A stretch of DNA of 64,000 nt from NCBI GenBank assembly GCA_001464355.1, contig LNEU01000033.1, positions 1 through 64,000 on the forward strand. The letters are read 5' to 3'. How positions within the stretch are numbered: the stretch's first letter is position 1; the number at the start of each line of letters is the position of its first letter. Positions 19,337 through 27,777 of the stretch are shown here, piece after piece. This stretch comes from Burkholderiales bacterium Ga0077544 (GTDB taxonomy: Bacteria; Pseudomonadota; Gammaproteobacteria; Burkholderiales; Burkholderiaceae_D). The notes below the pieces were generated by a model. That model was not told the DNA's origin, ran no database searches, and worked only from the letters and a program-made list of their open reading frames with translations. The translations under genes were made by a program, and so were the position numbers.

Positions 19337-19684
19337 GATAGCCTCGCGATAAATTGTGCATAGCGCACTGTGAATAACAAATGAAAAGTACCGGGCCAAA
19401 TCATCATCGGAAAAACACAGCCGCACGACCCGCCATATCAGAGGGTGACTACCTGCTTTAGTTCAGCTTATGCATCACGCGCGATCACTATTTTTTAACG
19501 TTGATTCCGAAAAGAAAACGATTTGAATAGCAACGTAATTCAGGCGTGAAAGATAGTTAAAAAATCTCGATAGCTCATTTCACATTTGCTGAAAAATTAA
19601 GCAAGGCATTGCGCGTGGGTAGAGCAGGATTTTGACAAGAAAAGTGGCGAAGAGAAAATGCAATTTGAAGATAAATCCGCGCGC
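19337..19684. other. Intergenic region, no gene seen
   Basis: About 350 A/T-rich bases downstream of the MocR gene and upstream of the possible 40-residue ORF. No hairpin terminator, RNA gene or credible ORF is visible. Confidence 0.55.
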
Positions 19685-21142
19685 CTACAACATCGCTTGC
19701 TTGAGTGTCATGGCGATACGCCGCGCATCCTTTTCATCAAGCACATTGGCAAACCCCAGCAACAATCCCTGCTGCGGTTTGGCGTTGATGTACCAACGCG
19801 ATAATGGATGCATCGCCAAACCCAGCTCGCGTGCGCGCGCCGCCAGCAAGACATCGTCTTCGTGATCGGCCAGCTTGGCCAGCATATGCAAGCCACCCGG
19901 CCGCAGATCGATGCGTATGCGGTCGCCCAATACTTCCTGAAAAACCCGCTGCGTGATCGCACGACGCTCTGCATACAGCACACGCATTTTTTTCAAATGT
20001 CGCGAGAAATGCCCCTCGGCGATAAAGTCGGCGACACCCGCCTGAAATAGATACGGACTACCGGCATTCAAGTTGTAAGCCACCGCCTGAAAACGGGCAA
20101 CCGCGCTGACCGGCGCCACCACATACGCCAGCCGCAAGCCAGGAAACATCACCTTGCTGAAGGTGCCGCTGTAAATCACGCGATCATTGCGATCCAGACT
20201 TTTTAGCGCAGGCAGCGGCCGTCCCTGATAGCGGAACTCACTGTCGTAATCGTCTTCGATGATCCAGCTGCCGGCACTGCTGGCCCACTCCAGCAATGCC
20301 ATGCGGCGCTCCAGCGACAAGGTCACACCGAGCGGGCTTTGATGGGAGGGCGTCACCATTGCAAACTTTGCATACGGACTCAGGCGCTTGCCTTCTTCCA
20401 CCATCAAGCCATGCTCATCGACCGGCACCGGCACTAGCTTGACCGCCGTATTCTGCAGAAACGGACGCGCCAGAATATAACCGGGATCTTCAAACCAGAA
20501 CTCATCGCCGATGGTGGACAGACTACTCAAGGTCAGTTCCAGCGTGCCACGCAAACCGGTCGTGATGAATACCTGTTCCGGCAGGCAAGTCACGCCGCGC
20601 GACACGCCCAGATAAGTTGCAATGCGCTCGCGCAAGCGGTCATAGCCGGCAGGATTGGGATAAGCCAGACGCGCCGGTTCGCTGCCGCGCAGTCTATGCG
20701 CGACGATACGGTTCCATACCTTGCGCGGGAACGCATCGAGCGCTGGCAAACCCAGTTGCAGCGGCTTTGGCGCTTTGCCGTCGTGATCGAGGATGGCAGA
20801 CACTGTTTGCCCGGGTGCCAGCGCAGGCGGCCGCAGCACTGCCGGCTGCGGCAAGGATAGCGACACGATGGTGCCGGCGGCGCCCCTGACCTGCAAGTAC
20901 CCTTCATCGGTCAGTATTCGATAAGCCATCTCCACCGTGCCACGCGCCAGATTCAACTCGGTCGCCAGCGCGCGCACCGCCGGCACGCGGTCACCGGCAC
21001 GCAGATGCCCTTGCTCGATTGCCGTCTTGAAACGTTGGCATATCTGCAAATACATAGGCAGTTCTAGCGTCCTGTCGATACGCAAATCGAGTTCTGACTT
21101 GGCGGGGTTTGCACCAATCGCACTATTTGCCGGTTTCTTCAT
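19685..21142 (-). CDS. MocR-type regulator: GntR winged helix fused to aminotransferase fold
   Basis: Residues ~25-95 form a GntR helix-turn-helix (LPMYLQICQRFKTAIEQGHLRAGDRVPAVRALATELNLARGTVEMAYRIL). Residues ~125-485 are a fold-type I aminotransferase with the PLP-lysine region SGTFSKVMFPGLRLAYVV and substrate-binding IIEDDYDSEFRY. MocR proteins bind PLP and act as transcription factors rather than enzymes. The gene is divergent from the AhpD-like/NmrA/GNAT/azoreductase cluster across 127 bases, so that cluster is its probable target. There is no pdxS/pdxT, so it is not simply PdxR. Confidence 0.92.
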   Translation of the reverse strand: MKKPANSAIGANPAKSELDLRIDRTLELPMYLQICQRFKTAIEQGHLRAGDRVPAVRALATELNLARGTVEMAYRILTDEGYLQVRGAAGTIVSLSLPQPAVLRPPALAPGQTVSAILDHDGKAPKPLQLGLPALDAFPRKVWNRIVAHRLRGSEPARLAYPNPAGYDRLRERIATYLGVSRGVTCLPEQVFITTGLRGTLELTLSSLSTIGDEFWFEDPGYILARPFLQNTAVKLVPVPVDEHGLMVEEGKRLSPYAKFAMVTPSHQSPLGVTLSLERRMALLEWASSAGSWIIEDDYDSEFRYQGRPLPALKSLDRNDRVIYSGTFSKVMFPGLRLAYVVAPVSAVARFQAVAYNLNAGSPYLFQAGVADFIAEGHFSRHLKKMRVLYAERRAITQRVFQEVLGDRIRIDLRPGGLHMLAKLADHEDDVLLAARARELGLAMHPLSRWYINAKPQQGLLLGFANVLDEKDARRIAMTLKQAML

Positions 21143-21269
21143 GGACTAGTCCCTTTCACATTTCTTGGCCCTTCTAACACGGCCATGATATTCGCATACT
21201 ACACATCAAGGAAACGCCAGTTTATTTAACCGACTCATCAAACCGATATATTCAAACAAGGAGCTTTAC

Positions 21270-21707
21270 ATGCAAACTCGCCTCGACTTCTACTCCGCCG
21301 ACCCAGCCATCATGAAGGTATTGATAGGCGTTGAAAACCAGCTCGCCAAAGGCACTATCGACATCCTGACCAAAGAGCTGGTCCGCCTGCGTGCATCGCA
21401 AATCAACGGCTGCGCCTTCTGCCTCGACATGCATGTGACCGACGCGCTCAAAGCTGGCGAAACGCAACGCCGTCTGGCAACCGTTTCTGCCTGGCGCGAA
21501 ACACCGTTCTTCAGCGACCGCGAACGCGCCGCACTGGAATGGACAGAATCGCTGACTCTGGTATCGCAAAACCATGTCCCCGACGCAGTATGGGAAGCAG
21601 TGCGCCCGCACTTCACCGATGCAGAATTGATGGAACTGACTGCATTGATCACATCGATCAACAGCTGGAACCGCTTCGCCATTGCCTTCCGCAAAATGCC
21701 GGTGTAA
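21270..21707 (+). CDS. Carboxymuconolactone decarboxylase / AhpD-like protein
   Basis: 145 residues, all helical, with the AhpD-core motif NGCAFCLDMHVTDAL (CxxC followed by His) around residues 48-60. This Cys pair plus His usually gives peroxidase or disulfide-reductase activity. Preceded by a strong AAGGAG site. First gene of a cluster with NmrA-like, GNAT and azoreductase genes, all divergent from a MocR regulator; together they suggest protection against electrophiles or quinones. The real substrate is unknown. Confidence 0.88.
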   Translation: MQTRLDFYSADPAIMKVLIGVENQLAKGTIDILTKELVRLRASQINGCAFCLDMHVTDALKAGETQRRLATVSAWRETPFFSDRERAALEWTESLTLVSQNHVPDAVWEAVRPHFTDAELMELTALITSINSWNRFAIAFRKMPV

Positions 21708-21796
21708 TTTTTATCATCGCTTCAGCATCGCTCAAACTTCGCGCACATCCCTCGCCCACGATCGAGCACCCCGATCGGGCACACTGAAAGGTTTAT

Positions 21797-22549
21797 ATGA
21801 AAATTCTTGTTATCGGCGGCAGCGGCCTGATCGGCTCCAAAGTCGTCACCAATCTTCGTCAACTCGGCTACGAAGTCCTGGTCGGCTCACCCAGTACCGG
21901 CATCAACAGCATGACCGGCGAAGGCTTGGCCGATGCGATGAAAGGCACGCAAGTCGTCATCGACTTGAGCAACTCGCCATCGTTCGAAGACCAGGCCGTT
22001 CTCGACTTCTTTGAAACCTCAGGTCGCAACATACTGGCCGCGGAAGAAGCAGCCGGCGTCAAGCATCACATTGCACTGTCCGTGGTCGGCACCGAACGCA
22101 TGCTGGAAAGCGGCTACTTCCGCGCCAAGATGGCACAGGAAAACCTGATCAAGGCAGCCAAGGTGCCGTACACCATCGTGCGTTCCACGCAGTTCTTTGA
22201 ATTCCTCGGCGGCATCGCGCAATACGGTACGGTCGGCAACGAAATTCGCCTGTCGCCTGCGCACGTACAGCCGATTTCATCGGACGATATTGCAGCCATC
22301 GTATCGGATACCGCACTGGCAGAACCGATCAACGGCAGCTTCGACGCCGCCGGTCCGGAAAAAGTCGGCCTCGCAGAATTGATGAAGCGTTATCTGAGCG
22401 CGCTCGGCGATCAACGCGTGGTCGTCACCGATGCCGGCGCAGCATATTACGGCGCGCAACTCAACGATCAATCGTTGACGCCGACTGGCAAAGCCCGTGT
22501 CGCGACCACCACCTTTGCCGCGTGGCTCAGCAAGTCGCAAGCAGCCTGA
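21797..22549 (+). CDS. NmrA-like NAD(P)-binding SDR family protein
   Basis: An atypical SDR: Rossmann motif ILVIGGSGLIGSKVV at the N-terminus, the middle segment HHIALSVVGTERMLESGYFRAKMAQENLIKAAKVPYTIVRSTQFFEFLGGI is typical of NmrA/QOR2-like proteins, and no classical Tyr-x3-Lys pair is evident. Such proteins sense the NADPH/NADP ratio or reduce quinones. A GAAAGG site precedes the start. It lies 89 bases after the AhpD-like gene and 111 before the GNAT gene. Confidence 0.85.
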   Translation: MKILVIGGSGLIGSKVVTNLRQLGYEVLVGSPSTGINSMTGEGLADAMKGTQVVIDLSNSPSFEDQAVLDFFETSGRNILAAEEAAGVKHHIALSVVGTERMLESGYFRAKMAQENLIKAAKVPYTIVRSTQFFEFLGGIAQYGTVGNEIRLSPAHVQPISSDDIAAIVSDTALAEPINGSFDAAGPEKVGLAELMKRYLSALGDQRVVVTDAGAAYYGAQLNDQSLTPTGKARVATTTFAAWLSKSQAA

Positions 22550-22660
22550 TGCGCATACGGTGCAGCGCGATGCGTTGAGCGATGTACCTTGCACGACAAG
22601 CATGCCTCTGTTTGCCGCGATAGCGCGGCAAACAGAGCGCATATTCTTTTGGAGAAACCC

Positions 22661-23128
22661 ATGAAGTCCCTGGTGGATATCAGCCACATCGAACACAGCA
22701 CCGATGATCTGGAAGCGTCGTTTCCAGTCATGAAGGAGTTGCGCCCGCATCTTAAAGACTACGCAAGCTACGTCGTGCAAATCGCGCATCAGCGCACGCA
22801 AGGCTATCGTCTTTTGGCGGCATGGAGCGACGGTGCCATCGTCGGATTGGCCGGCTATCGCTTGATGGATAATATGTTGTACGGCCGTTTCGTTTATGTC
22901 GATGATCTGGTGGTGACTGCAAGCCTGCACCGTTCAGGACTCGGCGAACGTCTGCTGAATGCGGCACGACAACAGGCGATCGCCTTGCAGTGCGAAAATT
23001 TTGTACTGGATACCGGTTTGCATATGCCACTGGCGCAGCGCTTTTACTTCCGACAAGGCCTGCTTGCAAAAGGCATGCATTTCATACAACCGCTTGCAGA
23101 AAAACACTCACAGGAAACAAACACATGA
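22661..23128 (+). CDS. GNAT family N-acetyltransferase
   Basis: The chosen start (MKSLVDISHIEHS) follows TTTTGGAGAAACCC, a good ribosome site; the track start is too far upstream. The acetyl-CoA motif A is VYVDDLVVTASLHRSGLGERLLNAARQQA (R/Q-x2-G-x-G/A: RSGLGE), followed by QRFYFRQGLLAKGMHF, a typical motif B. 155 residues is normal. The substrate cannot be read from the sequence. Its stop overlaps the azoreductase start (ATGA), so the two are translationally coupled. Confidence 0.88.
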   Translation: MKSLVDISHIEHSTDDLEASFPVMKELRPHLKDYASYVVQIAHQRTQGYRLLAAWSDGAIVGLAGYRLMDNMLYGRFVYVDDLVVTASLHRSGLGERLLNAARQQAIALQCENFVLDTGLHMPLAQRFYFRQGLLAKGMHFIQPLAEKHSQETNT

Positions 23129-23751
23129 CACGCATATTGTTATTGAATAGCGGCCCGCACAGCGATGCGAGTCATGGCTACCAGCTTGCGAAGGATGCGA
23201 TTGCCGCGTCCGGCCTGAGCAACGTGCAAATCACCGAACGCGATCTGGTGCAGTCGCCTATCCCGCCGATCGGACGTGACTACGCGCTTGCCGTCACATC
23301 GCACACGCCGCACGACGCACAAGAATTCGCCTGGTCAGAACGGCTGATCGCCGAACTGGAGCAGCATGACCTGCTGTTCATCGTCACGCCCATGCATAAC
23401 TTCACGGTCCCGGCGGCGCTCAAACTGTGGATAGATCACGTGATTCGCATCAATCGCAGCTTCAACTCTACGCCACAAGGCAAGGTGGGTTTGATGAAAG
23501 ACAGGCCGACCTTTGTACTGGTCAGCTCGGGCGGCTTTCATGTCGGCGAACGCGCCAGGCAGGCCGACTTCCTGACACCGTATTTGAAGTATGCGCTGGC
23601 ATCAATAGGCATTAGCGATGTGCATTTTTTCCCGCTGCAAGGCTTGGTGTTCGGTCCGGAAGCCGTCGCGCTGGCAGTCGAGGAAGCCCGTTTGCAATTG
23701 TCTGAAAAATTGTCCCTGGCAGTTGCCGCACCGCAGACCGCAGACAATTAA
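23125..23751 (+). CDS. azoR: FMN-dependent NADH-azoreductase
   Basis: A 208-residue flavodoxin-like protein: the N-terminal LLLNSGPHSDASHGYQLAKD is the FMN phosphate-binding loop, FIVTPMHNFTVPAALKLWIDHVIRINRSF is the P-M-x-N-F-x-P-x-x-L-K-x-W-I-D motif of AzoR, and VLVSSGGFH the second FMN contact. Family members reduce azo dyes and, physiologically, quinones. The frame in the track begins inside the GNAT gene; the ATG overlapping the GNAT stop codon with GGAAAC upstream is the natural start. Last gene of the MocR-linked cluster. Confidence 0.92.
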   Translation: MTRILLLNSGPHSDASHGYQLAKDAIAASGLSNVQITERDLVQSPIPPIGRDYALAVTSHTPHDAQEFAWSERLIAELEQHDLLFIVTPMHNFTVPAALKLWIDHVIRINRSFNSTPQGKVGLMKDRPTFVLVSSGGFHVGERARQADFLTPYLKYALASIGISDVHFFPLQGLVFGPEAVALAVEEARLQLSEKLSLAVAAPQTADN

Positions 23752-23902
23752 TCAGGGTGCGCCTCACGACGCAACCAGCAGCTGGAGGTAAGTAAGTACA
23801 AACTCTATACGAAATTTTAATGCGGACAGTGAGAGTGCAGCGACGCCAGGAGACGGGATAGGCAGGACAAACAGGGAAGAAGAATGGGTGGGCGGCTACG
23901 CC

Positions 23903-24034
23903 CTACTTCTTCGCCTTGACCTTGGCGTGGTGGGCCTTGACCATTTCGGCCGCCTCCACCAACAGATACAAACCGCCAAATACCCATAGCGGCAAGATCA
24001 GGCAAAAAAGTGCATAAAGTAAGACGTCCATCAT
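23903..24034 (-). CDS. Small single-pass membrane protein (43 residues), not in the ORF track
   Basis: Reading MMDVLLYALFCLILPLWVFGG then a short helix and a Lys-rich tail KAHHAKVKAKK. One membrane segment covers about residues 4-26. A GAGGT site lies a few bases before a double ATG (24034 and 24031). The positive C-terminal tail suggests an N-out or hairpin-free topology with the tail in the cytoplasm. No family recognised. It sits alone between azoR and the TRAP operon. Confidence 0.6.
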   Translation of the reverse strand: MMDVLLYALFCLILPLWVFGGLYLLVEAAEMVKAHHAKVKAKK

Positions 24035-24265
24035 TACCTCGCTGGGGATTGCCGGGCATCGTGCTTGATGGCCGGTACAGTACCGTGCTGGGAAACAGAA
24101 TCTACACGCTTAAATGTACGCATGCCGGCGGCAGGTTTCAAGCCCCTGTCGAAAAATAGCCTTGCGCTTAGGCAAAAGCGCCACAAAATTCATCAGCAGC
24201 ACAGCCTGGTACAGCTAACTACCGCTGACTGCCGCTGCCCAGTGCTGGCCACCTTTGCAACAGGC

Positions 24266-24297
24266 AAAAAAGAGGACGAAAATTTCGTCCTCTTTTT
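24266..24297 (-). terminator. Terminator of the TRAP transporter operon
   Basis: A nearly perfect long inverted repeat AAAAAGAGGACGAAA/TTTCGTCCTCTTTTT ends about 35 bases beyond the stop codon of the leftward large permease gene. It has A and T runs on both sides. Confidence 0.88.
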
Positions 24298-24330
24298 ACA
24301 ACTGCTATTTCTTGCCACTGCTATTTGCCA

Positions 24331-25656
24331 CTACCAGCCAATCGCCTTCGGCAGCCAGGTCGCAATCTGCGGGAAGAAAAACACCAGTACCAGCGTCAGG
24401 CCCTGCATCGCGATGAAAGGTACAACACCCTTGTAAATATCCCTGGTGGTGACCTCCGGCGGCGCGACCCCCTTCAGATAGAACAGCGCCCAGCCAAACG
24501 GCGGTGTCAGGAAGGATGACTGCAAATTGATCGTGATCAGCATCGCCAGCCATACCGGATCAACACCGTGCGCCAGCATCACCGGCAGGAACAACGGCAC
24601 CGCAATGTAGCTGATCTCGATCCATTCGACAAAGAAGCCCAGCACAAAGATCAGAAACAACATGAACCAGATCGCGGTGTTCACACCACCCGGCAATGTA
24701 GCGAACAAGTCGGTGATCAGATCCTCGCCGTGCAAGCCGCGGAACGACAGTGCAAATACCTGTGCGCACATCAGGATGAACATCATCATCGCAGTGATCT
24801 TGGTCGTATCGCGCACCACATTACGCAGCACTTCCCACGTAAAGCGACGAGAAACAACGGTCACGATAATCGAACCCAGTGCGCCCATGGATGCCGCTTC
24901 GGTTGGCGCAGCAATGCCGCCAACGATGGAACCCAGCACAGAGACCACCAACAGCACTGGCGGCACCACAACCTTGATGAAACGTATCCACAGTTGCTTG
25001 CGGGTGACGCTATCGCGCTCTTCCTGCGAGATTGGCGGCATCATGTTGGGCTTCAACCAGCCCATGAACAGGATGTAGACAATGTAGACCAGTGCCAGCA
25101 ACACACCCGGGCCAACCGCTGCAGCGAACAGCGTACCGACCGACATCTGCATGATGTCCGACAGCAGAATCAGAATCAGACTTGGTGGAATGATTTGCCC
25201 GAGCGTACCGGAGGCGCAAATCACGCCGCACGCCATGCTCTTGTCGTAACCACGTTTGATCAGGGTCGGCAGTGTCAGCAAACCGAGTGTAATGACAGTC
25301 GCGCCGACGATCCCCGTCATTGCCCCCATCAACACACCGAACAGAACGATACCAACCGCCATGCCGCCGCGCAGACGACCAGCAAGGTGACCCATCACAT
25401 CCAGCAAATCATCCGCCAGCCGCGACTTTTCCAGCATCACACCCATGAAGATAAACAGCGGTATCGCCAGCCACTGATAGCCGGTCGCCACGCCGAACAG
25501 ACGTGCCGGCAACAGGTTGAACAAGCCGGGGCCAAAGCCGATAGCGCCGAATACAAAACCGACCGTTGCCAGCGTGATTGCAACCGGCACGCCTATCATC
25601 AGCAGCAGGAAGAATCCCACCAGCATCATGATGGCGAGAATTTCAAATTCAGGCAT
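24331..25656 (-). CDS. dctM: TRAP transporter large permease (DctM family)
   Basis: 441 residues, about twelve hydrophobic segments, and DctM motifs such as IPLFIFMGVMLEKSRLADDLLDVMG, GVICASGTLGQIIPPSLILILLSD and APTEAASMGALGS. This is the energy-coupling membrane subunit of a tripartite ATP-independent periplasmic transporter, driven by a Na+ gradient. The ATG at 25656 follows GGAAGGGG and overlaps the small-permease stop by eight bases; the track start is a few codons too early. The co-transported solute-binding protein suggests alpha-keto acid or related organic acid uptake. Confidence 0.94.
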   Translation of the reverse strand: MPEFEILAIMMLVGFFLLLMIGVPVAITLATVGFVFGAIGFGPGLFNLLPARLFGVATGYQWLAIPLFIFMGVMLEKSRLADDLLDVMGHLAGRLRGGMAVGIVLFGVLMGAMTGIVGATVITLGLLTLPTLIKRGYDKSMACGVICASGTLGQIIPPSLILILLSDIMQMSVGTLFAAAVGPGVLLALVYIVYILFMGWLKPNMMPPISQEERDSVTRKQLWIRFIKVVVPPVLLVVSVLGSIVGGIAAPTEAASMGALGSIIVTVVSRRFTWEVLRNVVRDTTKITAMMMFILMCAQVFALSFRGLHGEDLITDLFATLPGGVNTAIWFMLFLIFVLGFFVEWIEISYIAVPLFLPVMLAHGVDPVWLAMLITINLQSSFLTPPFGWALFYLKGVAPPEVTTRDIYKGVVPFIAMQGLTLVLVFFFPQIATWLPKAIGW

Positions 25657-26176
25657 GGGAAGCCCCTTCCTTTTCCTGATGCGTTGCAATCAGCTTGAGC
25701 AGCGCGCCTATCGATTGCAGCAACAGCAAGCCAAACCCGATAGGCAACAATGCCTTGATCGCCCAGCGGAAAGGCAAGCCACCCGGATCGGATGAGATCT
25801 CACCGATTGAATACGATTGCTGCACGTAGTTAATCGACAGCCAGATGACCACGCAGCAGATACCGATCTGCAGTCCCAAAGAAAGCAGATCCACCAGAAA
25901 TTTTGTACGCGCCGAATAATTTGCGTAGAACAAATCCACGCGCACGTTGTCATCTTTCAGCAACGCATAACTCATGCCGAACAGGATGAGTGCACCCATC
26001 AGATGCCATTCCATTTCCTGCGACCAGACCGCGCCGAAGCTGATTGTGTAACGCAGTATTACGTTGACAGTCATGAGTACGATAATCAGCAGAGCCAGCC
26101 ATGAGGTGGCTCTGCCTATCGCATCAATGACCGTCTCGATCGACCGGACGGTCGACCAGATGGCCTTGTTAGTCAT
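25649..26176 (-). CDS. dctQ: TRAP transporter small permease (DctQ family)
   Basis: 175 residues with four membrane segments (SWLALLIIVLMTVNVILRYTISF, MEWHLMGALILFGMSYALL, FLVDLLSLGLQIGICCVVIWL, AIKALLPIGFGLLLLQSIGALL) and the family hallmark in the first loop VILRYTISFGAVWSQEM. It partners the large permease, with which it overlaps. A GGAG site precedes the start, 10 bases after the binding-protein stop codon. Confidence 0.92.
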   Translation of the reverse strand: MTNKAIWSTVRSIETVIDAIGRATSWLALLIIVLMTVNVILRYTISFGAVWSQEMEWHLMGALILFGMSYALLKDDNVRVDLFYANYSARTKFLVDLLSLGLQIGICCVVIWLSINYVQQSYSIGEISSDPGGLPFRWAIKALLPIGFGLLLLQSIGALLKLIATHQEKEGASHA

Positions 26177-26186
26177 GGAAACTCCG

Positions 26187-27284
26187 TTATTTCTGAACCT
26201 TGTTGTGATACGCGGTTTCGCTGTATTTCGACCACGCGTCGTACTTGGTTTTGTAAGCCATGTACGAATCGTTCACCTTCTTGGTCAGCGGATCCTTGGC
26301 AACGGCTTCGGCGAGTACTTTTTTGGTTTCCGAACGCAAGGCTTCGATCACGCTATCCGGCAACGGACGTGCGATGACACCCTGCTTGTTGACCAGATCG
26401 TCCATCGCTTCGGCATTGTTGCGCTGGCACCATGCTTCGCTGATGACGTTGCAGGCAGCTGCTGCATTGGTCACGATAGCTTGCAAGTCCTTCGGCAATT
26501 TGTCCCATGCGGCCTTGTTGATCAACAACTCGGATACAGTCGACGATTCGTGCCAGCCGGTGGTGTAGTAATACTTGGCAGCTTTTTGCAGACCGAGCTT
26601 GCGATCCTGGAAAGGACCGACGAATTCTGCCGCGTCGATTACACCGCGCTCCAGCGCAGGGAAGATTTCGCCGCCTGGCAGCAGCTTGACGTCGACGCCC
26701 AGCTTGGCGTAAACCTTGCCGGCGAGGCCAGGGATGCGCATTTTCAAACCCTTCAAATCGGCAACCGATTTGATTTCCTTCTTGAACCAGCCGGTCATCT
26801 GCACGCCGGTATTACCGCAAGGCATGGCGACCATACCGAAAGGGGCATACACCTCATTCCACAGCGCCAGACCGCCGCCGTCATATAGCCAGCCGTTGAT
26901 ACCCTGGAAATTCAAACCGAAAGGCACTGCCGTAAAGTACTGCGCAGCGAAAGTCTTGCCGGTCCAGAAATAACTATTCGCGTGATTCATCTCGACCGTG
27001 CCGGAACGCACCGCATCAAAACCTTCCAGCGCCGGAATCAACTCACCTGCACCATAGACCTGAATCTTCAAGCGCCCTTCAGACATTTCGGTGATGCGCT
27101 TGGCCAGATCAGTCGCGCTACCCGGACCTTCCATATAGAAAGGCGAGCCTTTTGGATATGCACTCGTCATTTTCCAATTGAATGTGGCTCCCTGCGCCTT
27201 GGCCACCATAGGGAAGGCCATACTCGCGCCCGCTACACCTGCAGCAATACCACTCGATACAAACTTACGTCGGCTGTTTTGCAT
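26187..27284 (-). CDS. dctP: TRAP transporter solute-binding protein (DctP family, TakP-like)
   Basis: Tat-type signal (SRRKFVSSGIAAGVAGASMAFPMVAKAQG), cleavage probably near AKA/QG. The mature part has the DctP core: FNWKMTSAYPKGSPFYMEGPG, a conserved Arg in LKGLKMRIPGLAGKVYAKLG (carboxylate-binding site of DctP proteins) and FPALERGVIDAAEFVGPFQD. The pattern is closest, from memory, to TakP-type alpha-keto acid binders. Two ATGs are possible; I use the second (MQNSRRKF), since GGAG is nine bases from it and only three from the first (27290). First gene of the operon, downstream of a candidate sigma-54 promoter. Confidence 0.93.
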   Translation of the reverse strand: MQNSRRKFVSSGIAAGVAGASMAFPMVAKAQGATFNWKMTSAYPKGSPFYMEGPGSATDLAKRITEMSEGRLKIQVYGAGELIPALEGFDAVRSGTVEMNHANSYFWTGKTFAAQYFTAVPFGLNFQGINGWLYDGGGLALWNEVYAPFGMVAMPCGNTGVQMTGWFKKEIKSVADLKGLKMRIPGLAGKVYAKLGVDVKLLPGGEIFPALERGVIDAAEFVGPFQDRKLGLQKAAKYYYTTGWHESSTVSELLINKAAWDKLPKDLQAIVTNAAAACNVISEAWCQRNNAEAMDDLVNKQGVIARPLPDSVIEALRSETKKVLAEAVAKDPLTKKVNDSYMAYKTKYDAWSKYSETAYHNKVQK

Positions 27285-27348
27285 GATCATTTACTCCAAA
27301 AAAGTTACCTAGAAAGAAATCCGCACATGCGTCTTACGTTTTCCATGG

Positions 27349-27364
27349 TGCATTAATTGTGCCA
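27349..27364 (-). promoter_or_regulatory. Candidate sigma-54 promoter of the TRAP operon
   Basis: The minus strand reads TGGCACAATTAATGCA: a perfect -24 TGGCAC and a -12 ATGCA (consensus TTGCW) with the invariant GG and GC exactly ten bases apart. The -12 end lies about 60 bases before the first start codon. Many C4-dicarboxylate and TRAP operons are sigma-54 dependent under DctD-type activators; no such regulator is in the window. Confidence 0.6.
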
Positions 27365-27393
27365 TGTCAGTTTAGGCCGATATTTTCAGAAAT

Positions 27394-27428
27394 GTGCAGT
27401 TTTTAATGCAATATGCAAAAAATTGCAC
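27394..27428. promoter_or_regulatory. Candidate upstream activator site for the sigma-54 promoter
   Basis: An imperfect inverted repeat with outer arms GTGCA and TGCAC and two inner TGCA units in an A/T-rich run, centred roughly 70 bases upstream of the expected transcription start. The position fits an enhancer-binding protein; the sequence is not matched to a named consensus. Confidence 0.35.
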
Positions 27429-27777
27429 TTGATTGGTGCGGTTAATGTTGTTTTGCACAAGCAATAAGCGCTGGGAAATTAAAGTTTTAGTAGCCGAGCG
27501 GCATACAGAACGGGAAAAAACTGGAAACAGCCACGACGGTGCATGTTCGTTAAAGCAGACAAATTGCCAAAATTATTGCTGGATGCTATTGGGGAAGTCT
27601 TGCGGCGTATCAACAGCCATCGAGGTCAACAGCGGAGTCCGCGCGAACAAAGTTATCGCCGCTGTATGGGCAGATAACTCATTCGTGTGATGTGGGATAA
27701 GAACAAAACCTGCAGGGACAAGACCATCGCAACGATAGCGATGGCCTTCAATCATCAGTGCCCTTGCATAAAACCGA
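27429..27777. other. Intergenic region, no gene seen
   Basis: About 350 bases between the TRAP promoter region and the 3' end of the helicase gene. The plus-strand frame 27433..27690 has no ribosome site or recognisable content and is not called. No hairpin with a T-run was found after the helicase stop. Confidence 0.55.

Noticed and set aside
27433-27690. Plus-strand ORF of 85 codons between the TRAP operon and the helicase
   Set aside because: No ribosome site, no recognisable domain, and a composition like non-coding DNA.
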